Assembly: GCA_001443545.1 (NCBI GenBank)
Contig: LMAD01000001.1
Coordinates: 186,001-250,000, forward strand
DNA length: 64,000 nucleotides
Origin: Acidimicrobiaceae bacterium RAAP-2
Lineage (GTDB): Bacteria > Actinomycetota > Acidimicrobiia > Acidimicrobiales > RAAP-2
Reading direction: 5' to 3'
Both the position numbers and the translations under genes were made by a program. Below are positions 1-8,721 of the stretch, piece after piece. The notes beneath the pieces are model-generated. The model saw only the letters and a list, made by a program, of their open reading frames with translations, made no database searches and was not told where the DNA came from. Each line of letters opens with the position of its first letter. Positions within the stretch are counted from its first letter, which is position 1.

Positions 1-2751
1 CGAGCTCGATAGCCGCTCAAGGGAGTCGTAGGCGTAGGTCGTCGTGCCGGTGCCGTCAGTCATGGACGTGCGCCGCCCATCGGCGTTGTAGGCGTAGGCC
101 ACGTTGGCCGACGCCTGGAATCCGGGCGCGGGGCCCGAGTACGTGACGCTCGTCACCCGGTTATCGCCGTCGTAGGCGTAGTTCGTCGTGCCGGAGGGTG
201 AGACCTGGGTGACGATGTTCCCCGCACCGTCGTACGAGTAGGTGGTCGTGCCGGCGGCGGGCTGAACGGTCGCGACCAGACGATTCTGTGCATCAAAGAA
301 CTTGGTCGTGACCCGACCCATGGGATCTGTCGAGGTGGTGCAGAAAGTGGCACCCGCGACGCCGCTGGTGCAGGTGCCTGATCCCGGGGCCAGGTCGTAG
401 CCGTAGTTCGTCGTCGCGGCCGCCGAGGTGCCATTGCCCTGGGTGACACTCGTCGGTCGGTCATTCGAATCAAACGCTGTCAGCGTCACGTTGCCCGAGG
501 GATCGGTGACAGTGATCTGATTCGCGTCCCCGTCGTACGCATAGGCGGTCGCGTGCCCGAGGGGGTCCGTCACCGAGAGCATTTCGTTATCGGCGTCATA
601 GGCGTAGGTCGTCGTGTCGGAGACTCGGGGTTGACCCGCCGCCGGGCACGTGACCCCGGCGGCGGTGGCGTTCGGCGACGCCGAGCAGACCAGACGTCCA
701 ACGGCGTCATAGACGTAGCGAGCGGTGTCGTTGAGAGAAGAGGAAGGGTGGGTCGTCATCGAGGCCACGTCGCCGTTGACGTCGTAGGTGAAGTCGGTGA
801 CCTCGCCCGCAGGGTCGACGATCTCGGTGACGTCGCCGGGATGCGATGCGTCAGCGTAGGTAAATGATGTCGTCTCGAGCGGGGATCCGCCCGCTCCCGT
901 GACGGTCTTGCTCGTCACGTTGCCGTGGGCGTCGTAGACGTAACTGGTCACGATTCCCAAGGGATCAGTCACTCGTAGAGGTTCGTTGAAGGCGTTGTAG
1001 GTCGATGTGGTCGTGGCGCCGAGCGCGTCGGTGGTGGCGACGAGGTTGCCGCTGATGTCGTAGTTGTTGACGGTGACGTTGCCATTGGGGTCGCGCAGTG
1101 ACGTCTCGCCGAAGTTGTTCTGATCAAAGCCGTAGGTCCACGTTGAAGACCCCTTCGTCCTCGATTGCAGCTGGCCGTCGACGTAGGTCTGGGTTTCGAC
1201 GTTGCCGTGGGGGTCGGTGATGGTCGTAGTTCCGCCAGCGCTTGAGAAGTTGTCGCCGGAATACGAGTACGTCGTCTCTCGACCCATGGGGTCCGTCTGA
1301 GTAAGGACGCGGCCCGATGAGTCGTAGGTGTTGGTCGTCGACGCTCCGGCGTCGGGCCCACCCGGCTGGCCATTGGGCAAAGTCATGGTGAGCAGCAGGT
1401 GCGACGGGTCGTAGGTGAAGGACGTCACGCGTCCCATGGGGTCCTCGACCGAGGTGAGATCGCCTGACGCGTCGTAGCTGTAGTTCGTCACCCGGTTAAG
1501 CGGATCGGTCACCGAAGAGACCAGGCCGTTGGCGCCGAAGGCGAACGTGAGGGAGCGACCGGCGGGGTCGGTCACGCTGTGCAGGACCCCCGAGGTGTAG
1601 GACAGCGTCGTCGTGGCACCGTTTCGGTCCGTGAGCGACGCCAGCTGACCCGAGGAGTTGAAGGTCATCGTGTCGGTTTGATGACGGACGAAGGTGTAGT
1701 CGCCGTTCGACAAGGTAAGGGTCGAGTCCGCCCACGACGGCACATTGAAACCGCCTGAGCCGTTGGGGGTTGCGGTGACCTGAGAGCCGTCCTCCTCGGT
1801 CACGGTGATCGAGCCGTCTGAATTGGTCACCAGATGCACGTCATAGGACGAGGACCAGCCGTAGCCGAAGATGCCTTCGGTTGTCGCATTCAGCGAGTTG
1901 TAGGTACGGGTGAGGTCCAGGGCCGGTCCGTAGCCGGGGATGAAGGCATCGGTGAAGGTGTGCCAGAAGTCTCCACTCGCGCAATTGACCGGCCGATGGC
2001 CGCTGGTGCAGCTCGGTGAGTGACGCGCACTCTTTCCCGTGGCCGTGGCAGTTCCGGACGCGGGGGCGACGGCAACCGCCGTCGGAGAGACGAAGGCGAG
2101 ATTGTCGATTGCCCAGCCGGCGGGATCAACTCCCGAGATGATGAAGTACGAGGCGTCGGTGAAGTTGCTCGTGACATGGAAGATGCCCGTGGACGTCGTG
2201 ACCGTTGTTCCGAGCAACTGATCATTGGGCCCATAGATGTACACGTTGGTTGAACCAGCCGTGTCGATGTAGCCGAGGTCGAAGGAAAAATTGTCCACCA
2301 CGGCCCGATTCGTCGTGCCCGGCACGACGAAACTGCCCACGATGTCGCTGCCGAAGCCTTGACCTCCCGACAGCACGGGCGACGTGGGGTTCGCACCGTC
2401 ACTGGTGATGTAAGGCGGGGTGTTGGAATCTTGCGCGTCGCCCGAGAAGATCACGCCGTCACTCTCATACTGGTTGGTGATGGTGGTGCCGACGGGGTAC
2501 TCACTGAAGGTGAGTGTTGGATCACCACCAACGACGGCGTGGGCGGGTCCACCCAGAGTGATTGAGTGATACACGGGATTGGACTGTGGAGTGGGCGACG
2601 TGCTGCCTGAATTACGGCCCGAAGCGCCGGCGACGCTTGGCAGTGCGAATACGACTGATGTCATCAGTGCGAACACTGCGACGGCCACCCTTCGAAGTCG
2701 ACTGGCGCTGTTGTGTGCCATGAACCGTGACTGTTGACCAGCGTTCTTCAT
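1..2751 (-). CDS. RHS/YD-repeat secreted protein, 3' end beyond window
   Basis: The frame is open from the ATG at 2751 to the left edge, giving 917 visible codons, so the C terminus is missing from view. An AGGAG ribosome site lies five bases before the ATG. A basic N terminus and a hydrophobic stretch at about residues 22-42 form a signal peptide. Residues 80-225 look like a beta-sandwich domain. At about residue 253 begins the RHS-associated DUF6531 pattern (PVNCASGDFWHTFTD, then PGYGPALDLTRTYNSL). The rest is a long run of YD repeats of the form D-P-x-G-x-x-T-x-x-x-Y-D. RHS proteins are exported shells that often carry a variable C-terminal toxin. That part, and any immunity gene, would lie left of the window. 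No frameshift was found at the points I checked. Confidence 0.88.
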   Translation of the reverse strand, partial: MKNAGQQSRFMAHNSASRLRRVAVAVFALMTSVVFALPSVAGASGRNSGSTSPTPQSNPVYHSITLGGPAHAVVGGDPTLTFSEYPVGTTITNQYESDGVIFSGDAQDSNTPPYITSDGANPTSPVLSGGQGFGSDIVGSFVVPGTTNRAVVDNFSFDLGYIDTAGSTNVYIYGPNDQLLGTTVTTSTGIFHVTSNFTDASYFIISGVDPAGWAIDNLAFVSPTAVAVAPASGTATATGKSARHSPSCTSGHRPVNCASGDFWHTFTDAFIPGYGPALDLTRTYNSLNATTEGIFGYGWSSSYDVHLVTNSDGSITVTEEDGSQVTATPNGSGGFNVPSWADSTLTLSNGDYTFVRHQTDTMTFNSSGQLASLTDRNGATTTLSYTSGVLHSVTDPAGRSLTFAFGANGLVSSVTDPLNRVTNYSYDASGDLTSVEDPMGRVTSFTYDPSHLLLTMTLPNGQPGGPDAGASTTNTYDSSGRVLTQTDPMGRETTYSYSGDNFSSAGGTTTITDPHGNVETQTYVDGQLQSRTKGSSTWTYGFDQNNFGETSLRDPNGNVTVNNYDISGNLVATTDALGATTTSTYNAFNEPLRVTDPLGIVTSYVYDAHGNVTSKTVTGAGGSPLETTSFTYADASHPGDVTEIVDPAGEVTDFTYDVNGDVASMTTHPSSSLNDTARYVYDAVGRLVCSASPNATAAGVTCPAAGQPRVSDTTTYAYDADNEMLSVTDPLGHATAYAYDGDANQITVTDPSGNVTLTAFDSNDRPTSVTQGNGTSAAATTNYGYDLAPGSGTCTSGVAGATFCTTSTDPMGRVTTKFFDAQNRLVATVQPAAGTTTYSYDGAGNIVTQVSPSGTTNYAYDGDNRVTSVTYSGPAPGFQASANVAYAYNADGRRTSMTDGTGTTTYAYDSLERLSSS

Positions 2752-3918
2752 ATCACTCCTCGTCGACATCATCACGTTCCTTGGCAGATACTCCTCGCGC
2801 CACGCCAACTTGTGAGCGTAGAAAGGCGCGCCATTCTCGCCGTCGTCTGGGCCAAAGATCTTGTTCCGTAGACTTCGAATTGCGATCTGCATATGGCCCC
2901 GCCGTCGAACAATGTGATCTTCCGCTGATCATGACCGAACTGGAATACCGAATGCAACTCAGTTTTCTGTTCAGAGACTCAACGTTGATTCACGTATCGC
3001 GCCCATTTAACTTACGCATCGGTAACGCCATAAAATACAGGTGTTGCAGTCGATGGGTCCCTGAGAACTGCCCTGATAATTGACGAATGCCAATATCTTT
3101 CGGAGTCGCTTGCCCGTGGTGTGATCAGTTGCGACGCGACGCAGAACGCAGAGCCCCGTGCAAATCGCTTCGTGGTTTCACGCCCCTGGTTATAGGCAAC
3201 TAGTCTTAGTAATTCCTGTTTCGTTCTCTTTCAAATCAAGCAAGGCGCTTCAACTGCGCGCCCGGAGCATTGACCACTCCCGCACTCGCCAGTCGGAAAT
3301 TGTTGAATTCGGCCCACTGATGCGAACCCGCACCTAATCGCCGCGCCCCATGAGGACCCGAGTCAGCGAACCACGGTTCTCGATTTCGCGAAGTCCTCGC
3401 CAACTAAATCGATCGATTTGGACCCCAATTGGTCTGTATCAACCAGAATCTCTACTAAACGCCGAACCTTACTATTTCAAACTTCCGAGAGTAGCGGGTT
3501 CCTCCTGCGACACAAGGGTGCGCTAGGAGCTACCCACGACGGTTCCGCAGTCGAATGCGCGAGCCTGCGATTGGAGCGTCGGGATTGGAAGAGTAGGACC
3601 CGGTCGCACGACCAGCCTGATGACGACGGCACGGTCAACGACGAAGAGGTCGCGGGGGTACATCTACTCAACCCTCGTTTCGATGTGAGTACTTGAGTGC
3701 TCACCGTGGCAGGTGTTGAGAACTCCCGTCACGGTACGGGATCTTGGACTCGGTGTCACGAGCGCAATCGTGACCGTAGTCGAGCATTGACGGAGTCGGC
3801 GACCATCCTCGTACCTGCCGCCTCCAGTCCCCTGCCTCACAAGAACCTCTCCGGCCACCTGCGACTACTGGCTGGGCAGCCGCACACCGTTCAGGGAGTA
3901 CCGTAACCACTTCGCTCG
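2752..3918. other. Intergenic stretch without a convincing gene
   Basis: These 1.17 kb separate the convergently placed neighbour genes' island block from the RHS gene. The part from about 2,880 to 3,250 is visibly richer in A+T than the surroundings. Short open frames exist on both strands, but none has a recognisable domain or a good ribosome site. The RHS promoter should lie just right of 2,760; I could not assign boxes confidently. Confidence 0.5.
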
Positions 3919-6900
3919 TCACTGTCTCGGTTGCCTTCCGCCGTGTCCCTGCGATCTCGACAACGAGGTTTTGTACGACGTCACCTCGTCGACGTTGAAC
4001 CTGCGATGACCACTGATAGTCCTCACGCAAGCGATCCGACCGGCCGCTACTGCGCTTCGAAGGATGCCCGTCGAAACGCCCGCCAATCCAGCTGCGTCAC
4101 CTATCGCTAGCAGCGACGTGTCGGTGTCCGCCGCGGTGAGCATTTCCTTGAACGCATCGATCGCGGCGGTCGTAAAGCGCCGGTGACCTCCCGCGGTCCG
4201 ATCAGACGCGACGAGACCCCGATCGACTGCGTTTCGCAACTCGACAATCGTTATCCCAGCTCGACGTACCGCCTCGCCCATGCTGAGATACGTCGAGTCG
4301 ACCAGGTCGACGTCGCTGAGAAGCGAGCGCAACTGCTCGAGCGCCGACGCACTGATCGCGAGCACCCCCGCCGGTCCCATCCGGCTCTGCGCGACCGCAC
4401 CTCGAGCGACCAGCATGCGCACCCGGTGTTCGCCGACGCCGAGCTGCGTTGCAGCCTCGCTCACGCTCAGCACATCTCCAGCGACGAGGCTTTCCTGCTC
4501 GCGTTCCAGAACCATCTGGTCGATCCGGCTGGAGTCATACAGCCGTACTCGACCGACCACATCGTCGGGCTCTAGATGAGTGCGAACCTGGTAGCCACTC
4601 CACCCCAGGCGCTGGGCCACCTCCCTCGACGTCAACATCGAGCCGCGTCGCATCACGGCGGGCAGTGCGGGCGAGCCAGCCTTGGTCGTCGACCCACCAG
4701 CGGGCATGCCTCTCTTGGGCGTGACGTGGTGAGGTCCCTCCCACGCTTCGAAGTAGGCCGGCGGGAAGACGACCGTCGCGTCACCTGGAGTTCTGCGACA
4801 GGCACGACAGAGCAGACCGCCGGGGGTCTCCGGCGTGACGAGCACGTGGCTCGCCCAACGCGGACCCGGACAGTCACCGTGAGGGCACGCCGTAGGGCGC
4901 ATCATCATCACTTGGGGTCGCTCGACGAGCGCGCTGCGTCGGCCCGATGCCCTCACCCTCAGTGAGAGCTGGCGCATCGACACGTTGAGGCCATCGGCGA
5001 GATCCTTCTTGTCAACGGTGCAGCCTGGTGCGGCCAGGAGAGTCTCCATCAGGCGGCGCTCGAAGCGAAATGCCGCCGCCGCCCACGTCGGGACACCCCA
5101 ACCGCCGTCGGTGAAGTAGGTAGTCATCAAGTGATCGACGAAAGGTCGCTCGAGGTCAGCGATCAGGGAGTCGTCGCCCGCACAGAGCGCGAACACGGCT
5201 CTTCGAGTCTCGGCTACCGGGCAGTCAAGGATTGCCATGGGGAGCGAGCGCGCCGCCACACCTTGCTCGCGCAGCCAGATGACGACACGGGTGAGCGTCA
5301 ACTTCTCGCTCCGGTTGTACTCGCGGGCCACGTCGCTGAGTGTTCGTCCCTCCACCAGCATCTTGAATGCCATGTCCTGGCTATGGCTCCGGCGCGAGCC
5401 AATCCCAGCCCCGTCGAGTGGGCGCGTATTGGCAACGGTGCCCTCCAAGTGCAGGGACACGGCTCCCTCCTCGCCGGCCACTGGCACCTCGCAGGTGGCT
5501 TCCCAGCATCCGAGACCACCCGTGTCATCGAGGTGGACCCGGAAGCGCTCAGTGATCCCCAATGCTGCAATGGCCTGCGCGAGCTCAGCCGGCGCGCGCT
5601 GGCCATAGCGGCGCAGCGCACCAACGACCACCGCCGGGCTGGTCAGATCGAGTTCAACCTCCTCGACGGGTCCGGGCTCGTCGTGGACGGCGCCTCGCAG
5701 CGTCATCGCCGACGCCCGCTTCGACTCGGCGGTACGACGATCCGTTTCCGCTTCCTCGATGTAGCGCGCAGCACTGCGGTCGTGTCCGTCGCGCATTGCC
5801 GCCCGAGCGAGCTTGTCGATCGTGACCGCCTCGGCGTCCATCGCTTGAGCCTCCGCCTCGAGGACCTCTGCCTGCTCGTACCGGTTCGACTTCGCCTCAC
5901 GCGCCATCCTCACAGCGGGCTCCAGCACGCCGAGTTCGACTCCTCCTTCAACGAGACGGACCAGCGCCCGCTCGAGGGCAGCAGCCACCGAGTTGTGCAG
6001 TGCTGTGGCGTGGAATGTCGCCAGTGCTTCTCCTTCGTAGGTGCGCCACCCTCGAATGCGACCGTCGCTGGTCTGGCCCGTCGAAGCGTTCCTGCGACGC
6101 AGGCGGTATGCAGTGGGCGTCTCGGGTACGAGGCGCAGGTGATAGTCGCCTTCGACCCACGCGGCCATCCCGCCCAGCGGTCGACGGTCCGTTGCCGACG
6201 AGGCGGTGCCCGAGCGACCGCGCGCGACAATCGCCGCCGTCGTCACTCGCTCAACGAGACGGTCCCACACGGCGTCGTCAATGCCCCAGCCGCCCTTGGG
6301 CATTGGCCACGTGACCCGCGAGTCCAGGTGACCATTCTGGGCATCGGGCTCAAACTCCAGCACGTAGGAACGCACGACCTTGACGCCCAGCAGGGGACAG
6401 TACCGGCGAACCGTCCAAGAACCCGTGCGCCACAATGCGATGATCTCGAGGTCAGCGAGCAATGTTTGAGCGGCCGCGGCGCGCGCACGGTCATCGTCGA
6501 GGTCCGCAAAGGTCTTGCCCGAGTTTGCGTACCTCATGCTGCGCAGGGGAACTTTGAGCTCCGCCGCGCGCTGGCCGACTTCGTGCCAGGCCAGACCCTT
6601 CGCCGCCATCTTCACGAGCGCAGCGAGGATCACTTGGCAGCTCGGGTCAGGTTCGACCACGCCCTTGATGGGCACCATGAGCCCGCCCGCGCCTGGCTGT
6701 CGTGCGAAGCGGTAACCGTACGGCAAGACCATCTCGGGCCGGTCCCACCGGTTGGACCGCAAGGTGTTGATGCGCCCGACGAAGGTCGCCTCCTTGAGGG
6801 TGGTTATCTGGGAGGCGCTCTCGCCACTCTTGACGCCCACCGTGAGGCGCGACGTTGCCGAGTGAAGATCAACCTGCTCGCTGCCCGCCCACAACGTCAT

Positions 6901-7479
6901 TCCCGGGTTGCGTCGTACGACCTCACGCATCCTCGAAGCGAAGACTTCATCGCGGTCCATGCGTGACCAGTACGCGAAGCGCAGGGCAAGGTCCGAACTC
7001 CCCGTCGAATAGAGAGCAACGGCGGCTCCGATGACCACTTCGGTGAAGGCATTACGACCGATGCCACTGTTGTCGCCAGGCAATGGAGGAAGATTGGACT
7101 TGGCGGCGGAGTCCATGATGAAGAGGAAAATGGTGTGACCTCCCAAGTAGGCATAACCAATGAGGCCGGTCTTGCCCCCGGAGAAGGGTAAGTCGGAGTA
7201 GTTGACCGCAACGACATGATGGCGTCGACGAACTTCGTCGCCCTCCGATCCACGTTCGAAGAGGTTGTTGGGTAGAGCGTCGAGGAAGGCGGCGTCGGGG
7301 TGTCCACTAAAGACCTGTCGCCCGGTCTCGTGCTGGTTCGCGTAGGCGTCAGGGCTGCGGGCCGAGATTCGAAGGCAGATGACGTCGGTCATGTGCCCGG
7401 ACACCACCCGTAGCGCACCACCCCAGAGTTCAACGAATGATCCAGCGGACTCGGTTGTGTTGCTCGGTACTTGCGACAT
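3919..7479 (-). CDS. Large serine-recombinase-like protein with four C-terminal helix-turn-helix units
   Basis: The protein has 1186 residues, starting at an ATG preceded by AGGGAGAG. Near the N terminus, ICLRIS resembles the serine recombinase [Y]-x-R-[VI]-S block, which would make Ser39 the nucleophile. AYWSRMDRD (R173, R176) matches the conserved R-x-x-R segment. VLPYGYRFAR (about 251-260) matches the P-x-G-Y-R motif that follows the long E helix, and a recombinase-type domain follows. A charged Ala/Glu-rich helical stretch sits near residues 535-605. Two cysteine pairs (CPHGDC, then CRAC) near 890-920 could bind zinc. The last 240 residues hold four tandem MerR/excisionase-like units, at about 948, 1003, 1064 and 1123; the last two contain GHRRF. 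The N-terminal domain is divergent, so activity is uncertain. The gene lies 93 bp downstream of repeat copy A. Confidence 0.62.
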   Translation of the reverse strand: MSQVPSNTTESAGSFVELWGGALRVVSGHMTDVICLRISARSPDAYANQHETGRQVFSGHPDAAFLDALPNNLFERGSEGDEVRRRHHVVAVNYSDLPFSGGKTGLIGYAYLGGHTIFLFIMDSAAKSNLPPLPGDNSGIGRNAFTEVVIGAAVALYSTGSSDLALRFAYWSRMDRDEVFASRMREVVRRNPGMTLWAGSEQVDLHSATSRLTVGVKSGESASQITTLKEATFVGRINTLRSNRWDRPEMVLPYGYRFARQPGAGGLMVPIKGVVEPDPSCQVILAALVKMAAKGLAWHEVGQRAAELKVPLRSMRYANSGKTFADLDDDRARAAAAQTLLADLEIIALWRTGSWTVRRYCPLLGVKVVRSYVLEFEPDAQNGHLDSRVTWPMPKGGWGIDDAVWDRLVERVTTAAIVARGRSGTASSATDRRPLGGMAAWVEGDYHLRLVPETPTAYRLRRRNASTGQTSDGRIRGWRTYEGEALATFHATALHNSVAAALERALVRLVEGGVELGVLEPAVRMAREAKSNRYEQAEVLEAEAQAMDAEAVTIDKLARAAMRDGHDRSAARYIEEAETDRRTAESKRASAMTLRGAVHDEPGPVEEVELDLTSPAVVVGALRRYGQRAPAELAQAIAALGITERFRVHLDDTGGLGCWEATCEVPVAGEEGAVSLHLEGTVANTRPLDGAGIGSRRSHSQDMAFKMLVEGRTLSDVAREYNRSEKLTLTRVVIWLREQGVAARSLPMAILDCPVAETRRAVFALCAGDDSLIADLERPFVDHLMTTYFTDGGWGVPTWAAAAFRFERRLMETLLAAPGCTVDKKDLADGLNVSMRQLSLRVRASGRRSALVERPQVMMMRPTACPHGDCPGPRWASHVLVTPETPGGLLCRACRRTPGDATVVFPPAYFEAWEGPHHVTPKRGMPAGGSTTKAGSPALPAVMRRGSMLTSREVAQRLGWSGYQVRTHLEPDDVVGRVRLYDSSRIDQMVLEREQESLVAGDVLSVSEAATQLGVGEHRVRMLVARGAVAQSRMGPAGVLAISASALEQLRSLLSDVDLVDSTYLSMGEAVRRAGITIVELRNAVDRGLVASDRTAGGHRRFTTAAIDAFKEMLTAADTDTSLLAIGDAAGLAGVSTGILRSAVAAGRIACVRTISGHRRFNVDEVTSYKTSLSRSQGHGGRQPRQ

Positions 7480-7571
7480 GGTGTCTCTCCCTGCGAGATA
7501 TTTGAGGTTCCGCCTTTACGGTGCTGCGTAGCCGCTGGGATGCACTCACCTGCGTTGTTGAGGTGTTCAAC

Positions 7572-7638
7572 TGGGACAACCTCGAAAAGAAGTAGGAGCC
7601 CTCGCCAAGTGGCTGAGATTCCAAGAGTCCTGGTGGAG
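7572..7638. repeat. 67-bp direct repeat, copy A
   Basis: The sequence runs from TGGGACAACCTCGAAAAG to GTCCTGGTGGAG and matches 10167-10233 in the same orientation at 64 of 67 positions. Similarity stops abruptly at both ends. Copy A lies between the Ntn-hydrolase gene and the recombinase gene, 93 bp before the recombinase start. It could be a recombination site or a trace of duplication. Confidence 0.85.
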
Positions 7639-7655
7639 TTGGGATTAACCCCGCG

Positions 7656-8339
7656 TCAGGAGTGACACATACCAAGCGATTCAACTTGTACCGGGCCCGC
7701 AACGATCAGTCGTCCAACTAGCGCCGCCGGTCGGGGAAGAGACGGTTCGGAGCGTATGACGGTAGCCACCAGTGCCTCTGCTGACCGCCGGCAACTCCTT
7801 TGACTCCATCGGAGAGGTATGGGAATGAAGTGACTACCTGCGGTCGTTCTGCACTCCTCGGTGCGCGTGGCGATTGGGGCCTCGACTCCGATGACGACGC
7901 ACTTCGACCGATGTAGATCCTGGGAGTGGGCTCGCCCTTCCATGGTCAGCTTGCTGTCCTTGATGACTGTCCACCATTCGGTCAATTCCAAATGGCCGTC
8001 GGTCCTTCCAGCAACCAACAGCTGGACTGGGAAGCTCTCCACAGCCAAGCCGTGCTGTACCTCGAGGGCTTGGTACGCCAAGACCAATTCGGTGCCAGCA
8101 ATCTTCAGAAACGTCTCAGCCACGTCGTTAGTGGAGGGCGCAGCGTGCAGCGCACCGAGTAGCGCGTCCATGAATCGCGAGTTTCCGAAACTGCTCATGC
8201 CCGCAAGCGCGGCGATTCTTCCGTTAGCCGATACAACCTTCGTGATACTGCCTTGCACGCGTGTCGTCAAGTCGATTTGGGCAGAATCCGCCGCGATGGC
8301 GACGCGCCCAATTCCTAACACACCAACCGCCGTTGTCAT
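7656..8339 (-). CDS. Proteasome-type Ntn (threonine) hydrolase
   Basis: I place the start at the ATG at 8339, which has AGGAAG upstream, giving 227 residues that begin M-T-T-A-V-G-V. If Met1 is removed, Thr1, Asp17 and Lys33 fall exactly at the numbering of the proteasome beta-subunit/HslV catalytic triad (AADSAQ contains the Asp, SITK the Lys). A-A-L-A-G-M follows in the usual place, and the C terminus has the LVGRLIVAGPVQV strand typical of the fold. It should therefore be a self-contained N-terminal threonine peptidase or a related hydrolase. No HslU, alpha-subunit or ARC/Mpa ATPase is nearby, so it is not part of a canonical proteasome locus. It is divergent from the YhcG-like nuclease gene and lies inside the segment bounded by the 67-bp repeats. 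Confidence 0.75.
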   Translation of the reverse strand: MTTAVGVLGIGRVAIAADSAQIDLTTRVQGSITKVVSANGRIAALAGMSSFGNSRFMDALLGALHAAPSTNDVAETFLKIAGTELVLAYQALEVQHGLAVESFPVQLLVAGRTDGHLELTEWWTVIKDSKLTMEGRAHSQDLHRSKCVVIGVEAPIATRTEECRTTAGSHFIPIPLRWSQRSCRRSAEALVATVIRSEPSLPRPAALVGRLIVAGPVQVESLGMCHS

Positions 8340-8721
8340 GTCGACAGTCTTCCTCATTCGACGTGCGACTACCTCTGGCGGCACATAGCCTGTTGCTCCA
8401 ATGCTCACGTGGTCAGTATCGGAACAACGCAGTGATCGCACGGCGTAGATAAGCAGGGTCAACATCCCCGTTGCCGACAAGCACGCCCGCGCCGCCCGGC
8501 GAGACCTCCAGTTAGAAATGCCCACCCCGTCCGCCGTCGTTCGCGTAGCCGGACCTCTGATTGCGCGTCTCGTCGTCGGAGATTCTGCTAGACGCCGCGG
8601 TTCAGGCACGGACAGAGTTCAGCCACTCGGTCGAGCGTCTCTCGCAAGGAGCACCTTCGTTATCAGGCGAGTGCAGTACGGTTGCCCCACGGCACCGTCA
8701 CGTGGATACCCAGGAGCAATC
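8340..8721. other. Divergent promoter region between Ntn hydrolase and nuclease genes
   Basis: This 382-bp gap must hold promoters for both divergent genes. Open frames extend into it from either side, but they have no ribosome site and no recognisable protein similarity, so I treat it as non-coding. I could not identify clear -35 and -10 boxes. Confidence 0.45.

Noticed and set aside
1..2751. CRISPR-like or tandem DNA repeats, because of recurring GTAGGCGTAGGTC-type words
   Set aside because: The words have codon-phase spacing and encode YD repeats; spacing and sequence vary as protein repeats do.
3995..4006. 12-bp match to the tRNA-fMet T-arm region (TTGAACCTGCGA), considered as an attachment-site copy
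   Set aside because: It lies inside the GHRRF codons of the recombinase tail, and the match does not extend further, so it is most likely chance.
5131..6966. 611-codon open frame on the plus strand
   Set aside because: It lies fully antisense to the recombinase gene, has no ribosome site or domain, and is explained by GC-rich codon bias on the other strand.
8340..8609. N-terminal extension of the Ntn hydrolase
   Set aside because: Starting at 8339 places Thr, Asp and Lys at exact proteasome positions after Met removal; an extension would bury the nucleophile unless processed.
8518..8721. N-terminal extension of the nuclease gene
   Set aside because: The frame is open further upstream, but CAGGAG and the family-like start favour the ATG at 8722.
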